A stretch of DNA of 64,000 bases, from positions 496,001-560,000 of the forward strand of contig NZ_JOFS01000005.1 in assembly GCF_000719285.1 (NCBI RefSeq), written 5' to 3'. The translations under genes were made by a program, and so were the position numbers. This stretch comes from Streptomyces bicolor (GTDB taxonomy: Bacteria; Actinomycetota; Actinomycetes; Streptomycetales; Streptomycetaceae). A model generated the notes under the pieces. The model saw only the letters and a list, made by a program, of their open reading frames with translations, searched no databases and had not been told where the DNA came from. Of the stretch, positions 8,471 through 17,017 are shown piece after piece (position 1 is the first letter of the stretch; each line of letters begins with the position of its first letter).

Positions 8471-8593
8471 GGCCGACTGGGCCGCCGCGTGTCCTGGGCG
8501 TCCCTCCGCACGCGAGCGTCCCGACCCTCCCTCGGCCTCGAGCGTTCCGAGAGCCCCTCCGCCGCCCCGCACGTCCTGAAAGGCACTCCCGCC

Positions 8594-11353
8594 ATGAGCA
8601 CCCCGACCCTGACGGAGATCCCCGACCTCGACTCGGCCGAGGAGCTGAGCTGCGACGTCCTGGTCATCGGCGGCGGCACCGCCGGCACGATGGCCGCGCT
8701 GACCGCCGCCGGGCGCGGTGCTTCCGTGCTGTTGCTGGAGAAGGCCCATGTACGGCACTCCGGGGCGCTGGCCATGGGCATGGACGGCGTCAACAACGCC
8801 GTCATCCCCGGCCGCGCCGAACCCGACGACTACGTCGCCGAGATCACCCGCGCCAACGACGGCATCGTCGACCAGTCGACGGTCCGTCAGACGGCCACCC
8901 GGGGCTTCGAGATGGTGCGGCGCCTGGAGTCGTACGGGGTGAAGTTCGAGAAGGACGAGCACGGCGAGTACGCGGTCCGGCAGGTGCACCGCTCGGGTTC
9001 GTACGTGCTGCCGATGCCCGAGGGCAAGGACGTCAAGAAGGTCCTCTACCGGCAGCTGCGCAGGCGGGAGAACCGTGAGCGGATCCGCATCGAGAACCGG
9101 CTGATGCCGGTGCGGGTCCTGACCGCCGGCGGCAGGGCCGTCGGCGCGGCCGCCTTCAACGCCCGCACCGGTGCCTTCGCGACCGTACGGGCGGGCGCCG
9201 TGATCCTCGCGACCGGTGCCTGCGGCCGGCTCGGGCTGCCCGCGAGCGGCTATCTGTACGGCACGTACGAGAACCCGACCAACGCGGGCGACGGCTACGC
9301 GATGGCGTACCACGCGGGCGCCGAGCTCACCGGCATCGAGTGCTTCCAGATCAACCCGCTCATCAAGGACTACAACGGCCCGGCCTGCGCCTATGTCGCC
9401 AACCCGTTCGGCGGCTACCAGGTCAACCGGCACGGGCAGCGGTTCGTCGACTCCGACTACTGGTCCGGGCAGATGATGGCGGAGTTCGCCGCCGAGGTCG
9501 CCTCCGACCGCGGGCCGGTCTACCTCAAGCTCAGCCACCTGCCGGAGGAGTCCATCTCGGCCCTGGAGTCGATCCTGCACTCCACCGAACGCCCCACCCG
9601 CGGCACCTTCCACTCCGGACGCGGTCACGACTACCGCACCCATGACGTGGAGATGCACATCTCCGAGATCGGCCTGTGCGGCGGCCACTCCGCCTCGGGC
9701 GTGCGGGTCGACGAGCACGCCCGTACCACCGTGCCGGGTCTGTACGCGGCCGGCGACCTGGCCTGCGTGCCCCACAACTACATGATCGGGGCGTTCGTCT
9801 TCGGTGACCTGGCGGGCGAGGACGCCGCCCAGTACACGGCGCACCGGGGCGAGTTGCCGCAGGACCAGCTCGCCGAGGCCCACGAGTTGATCTACCGGCC
9901 GCTGCGCAACCCCGACGGCCCGGCCCAGCCCCAGGTCGAGTACAAGCTGCGCCGGTTCGTCAACGACTACGTCGCCCCGCCCAAGAGCGGCGCCCGGCTC
10001 TCCCTGGCGCTGGAGCACTTCGAGCGGATGCGGGACGAGATCGCCGAGATGGGGGCACGGACGCCGCACGAGCTGATGCGCTGCGCCGAGGTCTCCTTCA
10101 TCCGCGACTGCGCGGAGATGGCGGCCCGGTCCTCCCTCGCCCGCACCGAGTCCCGCTGGGGCCTCTACCACAAGCGCATCGACCACCCCCAGCGGGACGA
10201 CACGGCCTGGCTGCACCATCTCGACCTGCGCAAGAGCCCGACCGGAGCGATGGAGTTCACCGCGCGTCCCGTCGAGCCCTACCTCGTCCCCGTCGACGAG
10301 TTCACCCCCACCGGCGGCCCCGCCCGCCACCTGGGCGAGGTACGGCCGCTGGAGACGGCCACGGCGGGGCACCGCGAGGCACCGCCCGCAGCGCTCACCC
10401 CGAAGAGGGGCGGCGCGGCCGACCCCGCCGACCCGACGCACGGAACCCCGGAATCCACCAGGGAACGGCTCCTCGCAGTCGTCGCGCTCACGGAGGAGGA
10501 ACCCGATCTCCCGGCCCTGGAGCCCTACTTGAAGGACGCGGACGCCGCCGTACGTCTCGCCGCCGTCAAGGCACTGACCGAGACGGTCCCACCCGGGGCG
10601 GGCCCCGCACTGGCCACCGCCCTGACCGACGGCGACGGCCGGGTGAGCGCCGCGGCCGCCGCCTCGCTGCGCGAGCTGGCCGAAGTCCTCACGGCGGAGC
10701 CCGAGTTGCGCGCCCCGCTGGTGGCCGCCGCGCTGGCGGCAGCGGATCCGACGGCCCGCGCCGCGGCACTGGACCTGCTGCGCGCCCTGCGCCTCGGGGA
10801 CGCCGAACTGTTCGCCGGGCTCCTGGCCGACGCGCACATCGAGGTGCGGTTGGCCGCCGTACGCGCCCTGGTCTCGGTGGACGCCGTCGAGGCCCTGTCC
10901 GGGGCGGCCGGCGACGCGGCGCGCGAGGTCCGGGTCGCCGTGGCGCGCGGGTTCGCCGCCGTGGCCCCGCACATCGACCGGGACGCCGGCACCTCGGCCG
11001 CCCTGCACCGTCTGACCGGCGATCCCGACGTCCTGGTACGCGCGGCGGCGTTGGAAGCCCGCGGCGTCCTCGGCGTCCCCGACGGACTCCTCGCCCCCGT
11101 GACGGCGGCGCTCACCGACCCGGCCTGGCAGGTCCGCGCGGGAGCCGCGACCGCACTGGGCGGGGCGGCACCGGACCAGGGAGTGCCCGCCCTCAGCGGG
11201 GCACTGCGCGACACGAACGCCGATGTGCGCAAGGCCGCCGTACTTGCTCTGCTGCGCCACACCGCACGCGACGACGCCCGTACGGCACTCGCCGCCGCGG
11301 TCGACGACCCCGACGCCGACGTCCGCGCGTACGCGGGCCGGGCGGGGCGGTGA
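8594..11353 (+). CDS. AprA-like FAD oxidoreductase with C-terminal HEAT repeats
   Basis: A 919-residue cytosolic flavoprotein. The start at 8594 follows GAAAGGCAC. Residues of about 19-48 give the dinucleotide motif DVLVIGGGTAGTMAALTAAG; the fumarate reductase/AprA-type core runs to about 575. AprA-like touches include SRWGLYHKRID near residue 520 and the ending GAMEFTARPVEPYLVPVDEF. The capping/active-site His-Arg set of succinate dehydrogenase is not evident, which argues against a simple fumarate reductase. After a Pro/Ala linker (about 580-620), residues 620-919 form roughly nine HEAT-like helical repeats (for example DADAAVRLAAVKAL and DPAWQVRAGAATALG). Such a fusion suggests a docking surface, perhaps for the ferredoxin. 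The substrate is unknown; co-localisation with an SsuABC-type importer suggests a sulfur-containing compound. Confidence 0.82.
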   Translation: MSTPTLTEIPDLDSAEELSCDVLVIGGGTAGTMAALTAAGRGASVLLLEKAHVRHSGALAMGMDGVNNAVIPGRAEPDDYVAEITRANDGIVDQSTVRQTATRGFEMVRRLESYGVKFEKDEHGEYAVRQVHRSGSYVLPMPEGKDVKKVLYRQLRRRENRERIRIENRLMPVRVLTAGGRAVGAAAFNARTGAFATVRAGAVILATGACGRLGLPASGYLYGTYENPTNAGDGYAMAYHAGAELTGIECFQINPLIKDYNGPACAYVANPFGGYQVNRHGQRFVDSDYWSGQMMAEFAAEVASDRGPVYLKLSHLPEESISALESILHSTERPTRGTFHSGRGHDYRTHDVEMHISEIGLCGGHSASGVRVDEHARTTVPGLYAAGDLACVPHNYMIGAFVFGDLAGEDAAQYTAHRGELPQDQLAEAHELIYRPLRNPDGPAQPQVEYKLRRFVNDYVAPPKSGARLSLALEHFERMRDEIAEMGARTPHELMRCAEVSFIRDCAEMAARSSLARTESRWGLYHKRIDHPQRDDTAWLHHLDLRKSPTGAMEFTARPVEPYLVPVDEFTPTGGPARHLGEVRPLETATAGHREAPPAALTPKRGGAADPADPTHGTPESTRERLLAVVALTEEEPDLPALEPYLKDADAAVRLAAVKALTETVPPGAGPALATALTDGDGRVSAAAAASLRELAEVLTAEPELRAPLVAAALAAADPTARAAALDLLRALRLGDAELFAGLLADAHIEVRLAAVRALVSVDAVEALSGAAGDAAREVRVAVARGFAAVAPHIDRDAGTSAALHRLTGDPDVLVRAAALEARGVLGVPDGLLAPVTAALTDPAWQVRAGAATALGGAAPDQGVPALSGALRDTNADVRKAAVLALLRHTARDDARTALAAAVDDPDADVRAYAGRAGR

Positions 11354-11412
11354 TCCGGCGCCTTCTCAACTCCGGGACTCATCGGTCGGGTTGACCGGCC
11401 CGCACCCGAAAT

Positions 11413-11446
11413 TGGTACAGACCAAACCCTTGACTGGTACAGACCA
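11413..11446 (+). promoter_or_regulatory. Two DasR-type (dre) 12-bp direct repeats before the chitinase
   Basis: TGGTACAGACCA occurs twice, at 11413-11424 and 11435-11446, starts 22 bases apart (about two helical turns). Each resembles the TGGTCTAGACCA-type element known as the chitinase-promoter direct repeat and DasR responsive element of Streptomyces. A TTGACT -35-like hexamer at 11430-11435 abuts the second copy, so binding would block RNA polymerase. The rest of the 11354-11585 gap shows no gene. Confidence 0.8.
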
Positions 11447-11585
11447 AAGGGGTTGAGTGTGTCTCCACACCCCCCACCACGGCCGCCCCCACGCCGTGAC
11501 CGACACCGTCGGTGCGTGCGCACAAGGTGCTGCTTCGCCCTGCCCTTGTCCGGGTGCGGCCGTGCTCCGCAAAGGAGTTGATCCT

Positions 11586-12296
11586 GTGTCGAGGCGCCGT
11601 ACGGCAGCAGTCCTGTCCTCCCTCGCCCTGGCGGGCGCCGCGCTGGTGCTCCAGCCGGCCCCGAGCGCGTCCGCCGCCGGCTTCGTCGTCAGCGAGTCGC
11701 AGTTCAACCAGATGTTCCCGAACCGGAATCCGTTCTACACGTACAGCGGCCTCACCGCCGCCCTCAGCGCATACCCCGGCTTCGCGAACACGGGCAGCGA
11801 CACGGTGAAGAAGCAGGAGGCGGCCGCCTTCCTCGCCAACGTCAACCACGAGACCGGCGGCCTGGTCCACATCGTCGAGCAGAACACCGCCAACTACCCC
11901 CATTACTGCGACCGCAGCCAGCCCTACGGCTGTCCCGCGGGCCAGGACGCCTACTACGGCCGCGGCCCCATCCAGCTCAGCTGGAACTTCAACTACAAGG
12001 CCGCCGGCGACGCGCTCGGCATCGACCTGCTCAACAACCCCTGGCGGGTGCAGAACGAATCCGCCGTCGCCTGGAAGACCGGCCTGTGGTACTGGAACAC
12101 CCAGACCGGCCCCGGCACCATGACCCCCCACAACGCCATGGTCAACCAGGCCGGCTTCGGCCAGACCATCCGCAGCATCAACGGCTCCCTGGAGTGCGAC
12201 GGCAAGAACCCGGCCCAGGTACAGAGCCGGGTGAACGCCTACCAGCGGTTCACACAGATCCTCGGCGTCTCCCCGGGCGGCAACCTCTACTGCTGA
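11586..12296 (+). CDS. Secreted family 19 chitinase (catalytic domain only)
   Basis: A 236-residue secreted endochitinase cleaving beta-1,4-N-acetylglucosamine chains with inversion. The GTG at 11586 follows AAAGGAG and yields VSRRRTAAVLSSLALAGAAL, a signal peptide with cleavage near SASAAG. The GH19 signatures are present: FLANVNHETGG with the catalytic Glu, YYGRGPIQLSWNFNY, and NPAQVQSRVNAYQRF. No chitin-binding module is attached, unlike many Streptomyces GH19 enzymes. The paired dre sites in its promoter predict repression by DasR and induction when GlcNAc-derived signals accumulate. An aldo-keto reductase gene starts 37 bases later, but a functional link is not apparent. Confidence 0.95.
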   Translation: MSRRRTAAVLSSLALAGAALVLQPAPSASAAGFVVSESQFNQMFPNRNPFYTYSGLTAALSAYPGFANTGSDTVKKQEAAAFLANVNHETGGLVHIVEQNTANYPHYCDRSQPYGCPAGQDAYYGRGPIQLSWNFNYKAAGDALGIDLLNNPWRVQNESAVAWKTGLWYWNTQTGPGTMTPHNAMVNQAGFGQTIRSINGSLECDGKNPAQVQSRVNAYQRFTQILGVSPGGNLYC

Positions 12297-12333
12297 CGCC
12301 CCCCGTGTCCACGGCCTGTGCGACACTCCGCCG

Positions 12334-13239
12334 ATGACCTCCGAAACGATCACCGCGGACGCCGCGGGCACCTGGAAACTCGGCGATCTGTCCGTCAGCC
12401 GCGTCGGCTTCGGCGCGATGCGGCTGACGGGCAGCGCCGCCTTCCATCACGGGACGCCGAGCGACCGGGAGCGTTCGATCGCCGTACTGCGCAAGGCGGT
12501 CGAGCTCGGCGTCGACCACATCGACACGGCCGCCTTCTACTTCTCGGCCCTCCGCTCGGCCAACGAACTCATCAACACCGCGCTCGCGCCGTACCCCGAC
12601 GACCTGGTCATCGCCACGAAGGTGGGCCCCTATCGCGACTACCACGGCGACTGGGGCACCTCGGCCCGGCCCGACCAACTGCGCGGCCACGTCGAGGAGA
12701 ACCTCCGTCAGCTCGGCCGCGACCACCTGGACCTCGTCTACCTGAGGCGCATGCGGCAGGACTCCATCGCCGAGCACTTCGGCGCCCTGGCCGAACTGCG
12801 CGAGGCGGGCCTCATCCGGCACCTCGGCATCTCCGCCGTCGAGCCACGGCATCTCGTCGAGGCGCAGGCCATCGCGCCCGTGGTGTGCGTGCAGAACCGG
12901 TACGCGCTCGACCGGCCCGACCCTGAGGCCGACGAACTCCTGCGCCTGTGCGGCGAGCAGGGCATCGCCTTCGTGCCGTTCTACGCGGTGGCGGGGGAGG
13001 CGGGGGAGACAGGCGCGAGCGCCGCCCACGACGACGAGGTGCTCTCCGTGGCGCGGACGCATGGCGCGAGCCCCGCCCAGGTGCGCATCGCCTGGACGCT
13101 GCACCAGGGCCCGCACGTCCTGGCCATCCCCGGCACCGGCAACCCGGATCACCTGGCCGAGAACGTCGCCGCCGGCGCCCTCCGCCTCACGGACGACGAG
13201 CTGACCCGGCTCAACACGGCCCGCCGACAGGCCGGTTGA
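12334..13239 (+). CDS. Aldo/keto reductase family oxidoreductase
   Basis: A 301-residue NADPH-dependent (beta/alpha)8 oxidoreductase. The catalytic Asp and Tyr are in HIDTAAFYFS (about residues 68-77) and the Lys in VIATKVG. The usual catalytic His after the fourth strand is replaced: the segment reads DLVYLRRM, a variant shared by one actinobacterial subgroup. The cofactor-binding end is recognisable as LAIPGTGNPDHLAENV. The substrate is unknown. It follows the chitinase by 37 bases without an obvious terminator and converges on the sphingomyelinase gene, 15 bases from its stop. Confidence 0.9.
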   Translation: MTSETITADAAGTWKLGDLSVSRVGFGAMRLTGSAAFHHGTPSDRERSIAVLRKAVELGVDHIDTAAFYFSALRSANELINTALAPYPDDLVIATKVGPYRDYHGDWGTSARPDQLRGHVEENLRQLGRDHLDLVYLRRMRQDSIAEHFGALAELREAGLIRHLGISAVEPRHLVEAQAIAPVVCVQNRYALDRPDPEADELLRLCGEQGIAFVPFYAVAGEAGETGASAAHDDEVLSVARTHGASPAQVRIAWTLHQGPHVLAIPGTGNPDHLAENVAAGALRLTDDELTRLNTARRQAG

Positions 13240-13254
13240 GCCGGGCGACCGGTA

Positions 13255-14241
13255 TCAGCCCGCGTACCCGGTCACCGGGTAGTGGTCGGACAGATTGGTG
13301 TACGTGTAGTCGGTGCCCCAGCTCGACACCGTCCAGGGCGCGCTCTGCTCCTTGACGACGTCGTTCTTCCAGACCGTGGGCCGGGCGTGACCCGCGCGGT
13401 GCAGGACGTGGTCCAGGTCCTCGCGCGGGTCGTCCGGGTAGCGGTCGCGGGCGATGGAGTTCTCCTGCGTGTCGAAGGAGTACGGGTGCCCGGTGCGCGC
13501 GTCGGCCCCCACCAGCCCGCCGTCGGCGAGCATCGAGGCGTACTCCGACGTGCGCGAGTCGACGTTCAGGTCACCGGCGACCAGCACTTGCTCGCCCGCC
13601 GGGATGTTCTTGGCGTCCAGGAACGCGTCGATCGCCTTGAACTGCCGGCTGCGCATCGCGGCCGCCTCACCGGCGTCACAGCCCGGGTCGGTGGACTGGG
13701 CGTGGGTGCCGACGACGTGCACCTTGGTCCCGTTCACGTTCAGCACCACATACGCGAAGCCCTTGTTGGACCACCAGTCCGCCCCACACGCGTCCTTGTA
13801 CACCCACTGCTCCTGGCGCAGTATCGGCCACTTGCTGAGGATCGTGACCCCGCCGTCCTCGGGCGTGGTCGCCGAGTATGCGCCGCCGGTCGCGTCCCAG
13901 CCGCTCTTGGCGCGCCCGACGACCGGGGTCTGGTACGGGTACTGGCCGGCGAGGGAGCTCTTCAGCGCGTCCGAGGAGGAGTTGTCGAACGCCTCCTGGA
14001 GGACGACGACGTCGTTGCCCTGCACGAAGGGCGCCTTGGCGATCTCCGCGGCACGGTGGTCCTGGCCCCAGTTCGGGTACAGCGTCTTGCTGAAAAGAAA
14101 GACGTTGTACGACAGCACCTTGAGCGGCGGCGCCTGTTCGGCGGCCGAGGCCGCGGGCGCCGCGCTCACGAGACCGGCGGTGGCGAGCGAGAGCGCGAGC
14201 ACTGCCGAGCCCTGTGCACGGCGTTGTGCGGAGAGCGTCAC
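13255..14241 (-). CDS. sph: Secreted sphingomyelinase C
   Basis: A 328-residue secreted phosphodiesterase of the endonuclease/exonuclease/phosphatase fold, hydrolysing sphingomyelin to ceramide and phosphocholine. A signal peptide (MTLSAQRRAQGSAVLALSLA, cleavage near AASAAE) starts the protein. Metal and catalytic motifs are KVLSYNVFLF, VVLQEAFDN with the metal-binding Glu, VVGTHAQSTD, VAGDLNVDS with the catalytic Asp, and LSDHYPV with the C-terminal His. Length and motif order match bacterial neutral sphingomyelinases, including the Streptomyces enzyme. It is monocistronic on the minus strand. Confidence 0.93.
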   Translation of the reverse strand: MTLSAQRRAQGSAVLALSLATAGLVSAAPAASAAEQAPPLKVLSYNVFLFSKTLYPNWGQDHRAAEIAKAPFVQGNDVVVLQEAFDNSSSDALKSSLAGQYPYQTPVVGRAKSGWDATGGAYSATTPEDGGVTILSKWPILRQEQWVYKDACGADWWSNKGFAYVVLNVNGTKVHVVGTHAQSTDPGCDAGEAAAMRSRQFKAIDAFLDAKNIPAGEQVLVAGDLNVDSRTSEYASMLADGGLVGADARTGHPYSFDTQENSIARDRYPDDPREDLDHVLHRAGHARPTVWKNDVVKEQSAPWTVSSWGTDYTYTNLSDHYPVTGYAG

Positions 14242-14360
14242 TGGATCTCCCTGTGGTCGAAGGGGGTTGAGTGGCGCCGCACATCAAACCATCAGGGATT
14301 ACTCCTAGGTAACACCTGTGCGGGAAATGGATGTCGTAGGGACGTACGCACGGAAGTTGT

Positions 14361-14819
14361 TCAGACAAGCCATGTTCCGTTTCGCATGAGATGGCGTTGC
14401 GGCAGCTCACGTACCTCGTGCCATGCCTGCACCGCACGCGGACGCACCCGGTAGTAGGCGTACGTCGCGGAGTCGCCGCGCGGATCCCAGCCCGTCTTCG
14501 CGTGGAACGCCTCGGCCGCCTCGGCCGGCACCTCGTCGATGCCGTGGACCTCCACATCGCCGTCGATGAGGACGACGTCGCGCGTGTCCCCGAAGGCCAG
14601 CCGGGTCCGGCCGCCGGTCCGCAGGTTGCGGCCCGTGGGGTTGCCCGGGCGCGTGGCCATCCAGAGGGCTTCGCCGTCCCAGACGAACCACAACGCGACC
14701 AGACACGGCACCCCGTCGGCGTCCGCCGAGGCCACCCAGATGTCCGTCTCCCGTTCCAGGCGGTCCAGAACGTCCTGCTTGCGGTGCTCGGGGCTGCGTG
14801 GCTCTTCCATGATCGTCAT
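14361..14819 (-). CDS. Pyridoxamine 5'-phosphate oxidase-like split-barrel protein
   Basis: A 152-residue flavin-binding split-barrel protein. The core pattern is DIWVASADADGVPCLVALWFVWDGEALWMATR, given here as WVASADADGVP then ALWFVWDGEALWM, followed by NPTGRNLRTGGRTRLAFGD and DVVLIDGDVEVH, typical of actinobacterial FMN- or F420-binding members. The specific substrate cannot be told. An internal ATG at 14810 (residue 4) is an alternative start; neither has a strong ribosome site. It is flanked by the sphingomyelinase (same strand) and a divergent VOC gene. Confidence 0.82.
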   Translation of the reverse strand: MTIMEEPRSPEHRKQDVLDRLERETDIWVASADADGVPCLVALWFVWDGEALWMATRPGNPTGRNLRTGGRTRLAFGDTRDVVLIDGDVEVHGIDEVPAEAAEAFHAKTGWDPRGDSATYAYYRVRPRAVQAWHEVRELPQRHLMRNGTWLV

Positions 14820-14953
14820 GCCCGGGAACGCTAGTCGCCGGACGCCTCTCGCACCTCGGGCCGCAGGCGTAGGACCGCGGTCCCGATCAGGACTGGCGCC
14901 GCGAACGTTTTACGTATAACCTCTCCCGTCAATCGCACCTCTGGAAGGCCCCG

Positions 14954-15340
14954 ATGAGACGCATCGCCCTGGTCACCCTCGTCGTCGACGACTACGACGA
15001 GGCGATCCGCTTCTACACCGAAGCCCTCGGCTTCCGGCTCGTCGAGGACACCCCCCGCCCGGACGGCTCCCGCTGGGTCGTCGTCCAGCCCGGCGACCAG
15101 GGCTCCGCGCTGCTGCTGGCCCGGGCCAAGGGTGACGGGCAGCGCGCCCGGGTCGGTGACCAGACCGGCGGGCGCGTCGGGTTCTTCCTGCACACCGACG
15201 ACTTCGCCCGCGACCACGCCCGGATGCTCGGCGCGGGCGTGACCTTCCTGGAGGAGCCGCGGCACGAGCCGTACGGCTCGGTCGCCGTCTTCCAGGACCT
15301 GTACGGCAACCGCTGGGACCTGCTCCAGCCCGCCGCCTGA
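14954..15340 (+). CDS. VOC-family (glyoxalase-like) protein
   Basis: A 128-residue single vicinal-oxygen-chelate domain. It opens [20 protein letters not shown] and ends with the second motif [13 protein letters not shown]. The metal-ligand positions typical of glyoxalases are only partly occupied, as is common in this broad family, so it may be a dioxygenase-like enzyme, a lyase or a drug-binding protein. A GGAAGG ribosome site precedes the ATG at 14954. It is followed 47 bases later by adenosine deaminase on the same strand. Confidence 0.85.
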   Translation: MRRIALVTLVVDDYDEAIRFYTEALGFRLVEDTPRPDGSRWVVVQPGDQGSALLLARAKGDGQRARVGDQTGGRVGFFLHTDDFARDHARMLGAGVTFLEEPRHEPYGSVAVFQDLYGNRWDLLQPAA

Positions 15341-15387
15341 CCCGCTCCCGCATCCTCGGACCGCCCCGCTCGACGAAAGACCCCGCC

Positions 15388-16461
15388 ATGACTGCTACGC
15401 GCGTAGACGCCGAAGTGATCCGCCGCCTCCCCAAGGCCGTCCTGCACGACCACCTCGACGGTGGCCTGCGCCCCGCCACTGTCGTGGAACTCGCGGCCGA
15501 GGTCGGCCACACCCTGCCCACCACCGACCCGGACGAGCTCGCCGCCTGGTACTTCGAGGCCGCGAACTCCGGCGACCTGGTCCGCTACATAGCCACCTTC
15601 GAGCACACCCTCGCCGTGCTGCAGACCCGTGAGGGCCTGCTGCGCACCGCCGAGGAGTACGTCCTCGACCTGGCGGCCGACGGGGTCGTCTACGGCGAGG
15701 TGCGCTACGCCCCCGAGCTGAACACCAACGGCGGACTGACCCTCGCCGAGGTCGTCGAGACCGTGCAGGAGGGCCTGGCCGCCGGTATGGCGAAGGCCGC
15801 GGCCGCCGGTACTCCGGTGCGCGTCGGGACGCTGCTGTGCGGCATGCGGATGTTCGACCGGGTGCGCGAGGCCGCCGACCTGGCCGTCGCCTTCCGGGAC
15901 GCCGGTGTCGTCGGCTTCGACATCGCCGGAGCGGAGGCCGGCTTCCCCGCCGCCGACCATCTCGACGCCTTCGAGTACCTGCGCCGCGAGAGCGTGCCCT
16001 TCACCATTCACGCCGGCGAGGCCGACGGCCTGTCCAGCATCCACCAGGCCCTCCAGATCTGCGGCGCCCAGCGCATCGGTCATGGCGTGCGCATCACCGA
16101 CGACATCCCCGACCTGGCCGCCGGCAAGCTCGGCCGCCTCGCCGGCTGGGTGCGTGACCGCCGTATCGCCCTGGAGATGTGCCCGACGTCCAACCTCCAG
16201 ACCGGCGCCGCCACCTCGATCGCCGAGCACCCGATCACCGCGCTGAAGGACCTCGGCTTCCGTGTCACCCTCAACACCGACAACCGCCTGGTGTCGGGGA
16301 CGACGATGACCCGGGAGATGTCCCTGCTGGTGGACGAGGCCGGCTGGACGGTCGAGGACCTGCGCACGGTCACGGTGAACGCCGTGAAGAGTGCGTTCAT
16401 CCCGTTCGACGAGCGCAAGGCCCTCATCGAGGACGTCGTCCTCCCCGGCTACGAGCTCTGA
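15388..16461 (+). CDS. add: Adenosine deaminase
   Basis: A 357-residue zinc hydrolase converting adenosine to inosine (or deoxyadenosine to deoxyinosine) in purine salvage. Zinc and catalytic motifs appear in order: [11 protein letters not shown] (His-x-His), [10 protein letters not shown] (His and catalytic Glu), IGHGVRI, EMCPTSN and [11 protein letters not shown] with the metal-binding Asp. Length matches bacterial Add. No signal peptide is present. Nothing in the neighbourhood points to a purine operon, so it probably acts as a stand-alone salvage gene. Confidence 0.95.
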   Translation: MTATRVDAEVIRRLPKAVLHDHLDGGLRPATVVELAAEVGHTLPTTDPDELAAWYFEAANSGDLVRYIATFEHTLAVLQTREGLLRTAEEYVLDLAADGVVYGEVRYAPELNTNGGLTLAEVVETVQEGLAAGMAKAAAAGTPVRVGTLLCGMRMFDRVREAADLAVAFRDAGVVGFDIAGAEAGFPAADHLDAFEYLRRESVPFTIHAGEADGLSSIHQALQICGAQRIGHGVRITDDIPDLAAGKLGRLAGWVRDRRIALEMCPTSNLQTGAATSIAEHPITALKDLGFRVTLNTDNRLVSGTTMTREMSLLVDEAGWTVEDLRTVTVNAVKSAFIPFDERKALIEDVVLPGYEL

Positions 16462-16485
16462 GGCAGCCCCGGTGTTCCCGGTGCG

Positions 16486-16992
16486 CTAGGAGGCGAGCAG
16501 CCCCCGCACAAAGGCGGCCTGTCCGACGTGCTGCAGATCGTCGGACAGGACGCTGACCAGCCGTACGCCCAGGCTGACCGGAGGATCCCAGCGCTCGTCC
16601 ACGATGCGCTCCAGATCCTTGGCGGCCACCTCGCGCAGGGCCCCGAGGGTCTGGGTGTGCACGGCGTCGTAGTACCTCGTCAGCAGGTCGCCGGAGTCGA
16701 CCCGCACCTTGGCCACCTTCGCGGCGGTGTGGCCGTAACCGGTGTCGTGGCGCGGCAGGTCGAGCCCGAAGGTCTTCTGGAAGTCCTGCGTGAGCCACAC
16801 CTGGTCGAGGTCGAAGGCGTCGGCGATGTGGTCGTCCTGGACCCGGGTGAGATGCCAGACCAGCCAGGCGATGGAGTTGGCGTCGGGGGAGGGGCGGGCG
16901 TGCAGGGCGTCGAGGTCGAGGCCGTCGACGGCGGCGTGGACTTCTTCCTGGATGCGGTTGTAACCGTCGATGAGGATGTCCTTGGCATGCAT
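16486..16992 (-). CDS. DinB-like (DUF664/mycothiol-dependent type) metal-binding four-helix protein
   Basis: A 168-residue putative metal-dependent enzyme of the DinB/YfiT superfamily. The ATG at 16992 (MHAKDILIDGYNRIQEE) is chosen over the one six codons earlier because family members begin close to this point. Three His that could bind a divalent metal lie in WHLTRVQDDHI and DLQHVGQAAF. Actinobacterial members often use mycothiol in thiol transfer reactions; this is family knowledge, not shown here. It converges with adenosine deaminase, 24 bases apart, and lies head-to-tail with the LysR gene, 25 bases away, so it may be in the same transcript. Confidence 0.8.
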   Translation of the reverse strand: MHAKDILIDGYNRIQEEVHAAVDGLDLDALHARPSPDANSIAWLVWHLTRVQDDHIADAFDLDQVWLTQDFQKTFGLDLPRHDTGYGHTAAKVAKVRVDSGDLLTRYYDAVHTQTLGALREVAAKDLERIVDERWDPPVSLGVRLVSVLSDDLQHVGQAAFVRGLLAS

Positions 16993-17017
16993 GGCTCCAC
17001 CATCGCGCAACCGTCCG

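Noticed and set aside
7550..11260. A 1236-codon open frame on the minus strand across the importer and flavoprotein genes
   Set aside because: It lies antisense to well-supported genes, is Gly/Arg/Val-rich without recognisable domains, and reflects the GC bias of the opposite strand.
10000..11353. Flavoprotein as an ordinary succinate dehydrogenase/fumarate reductase subunit
   Set aside because: No membrane anchor or SdhB-type iron-sulfur gene is present, the active-site pattern is closer to AprA, and the partner is a 75-residue dicluster ferredoxin.
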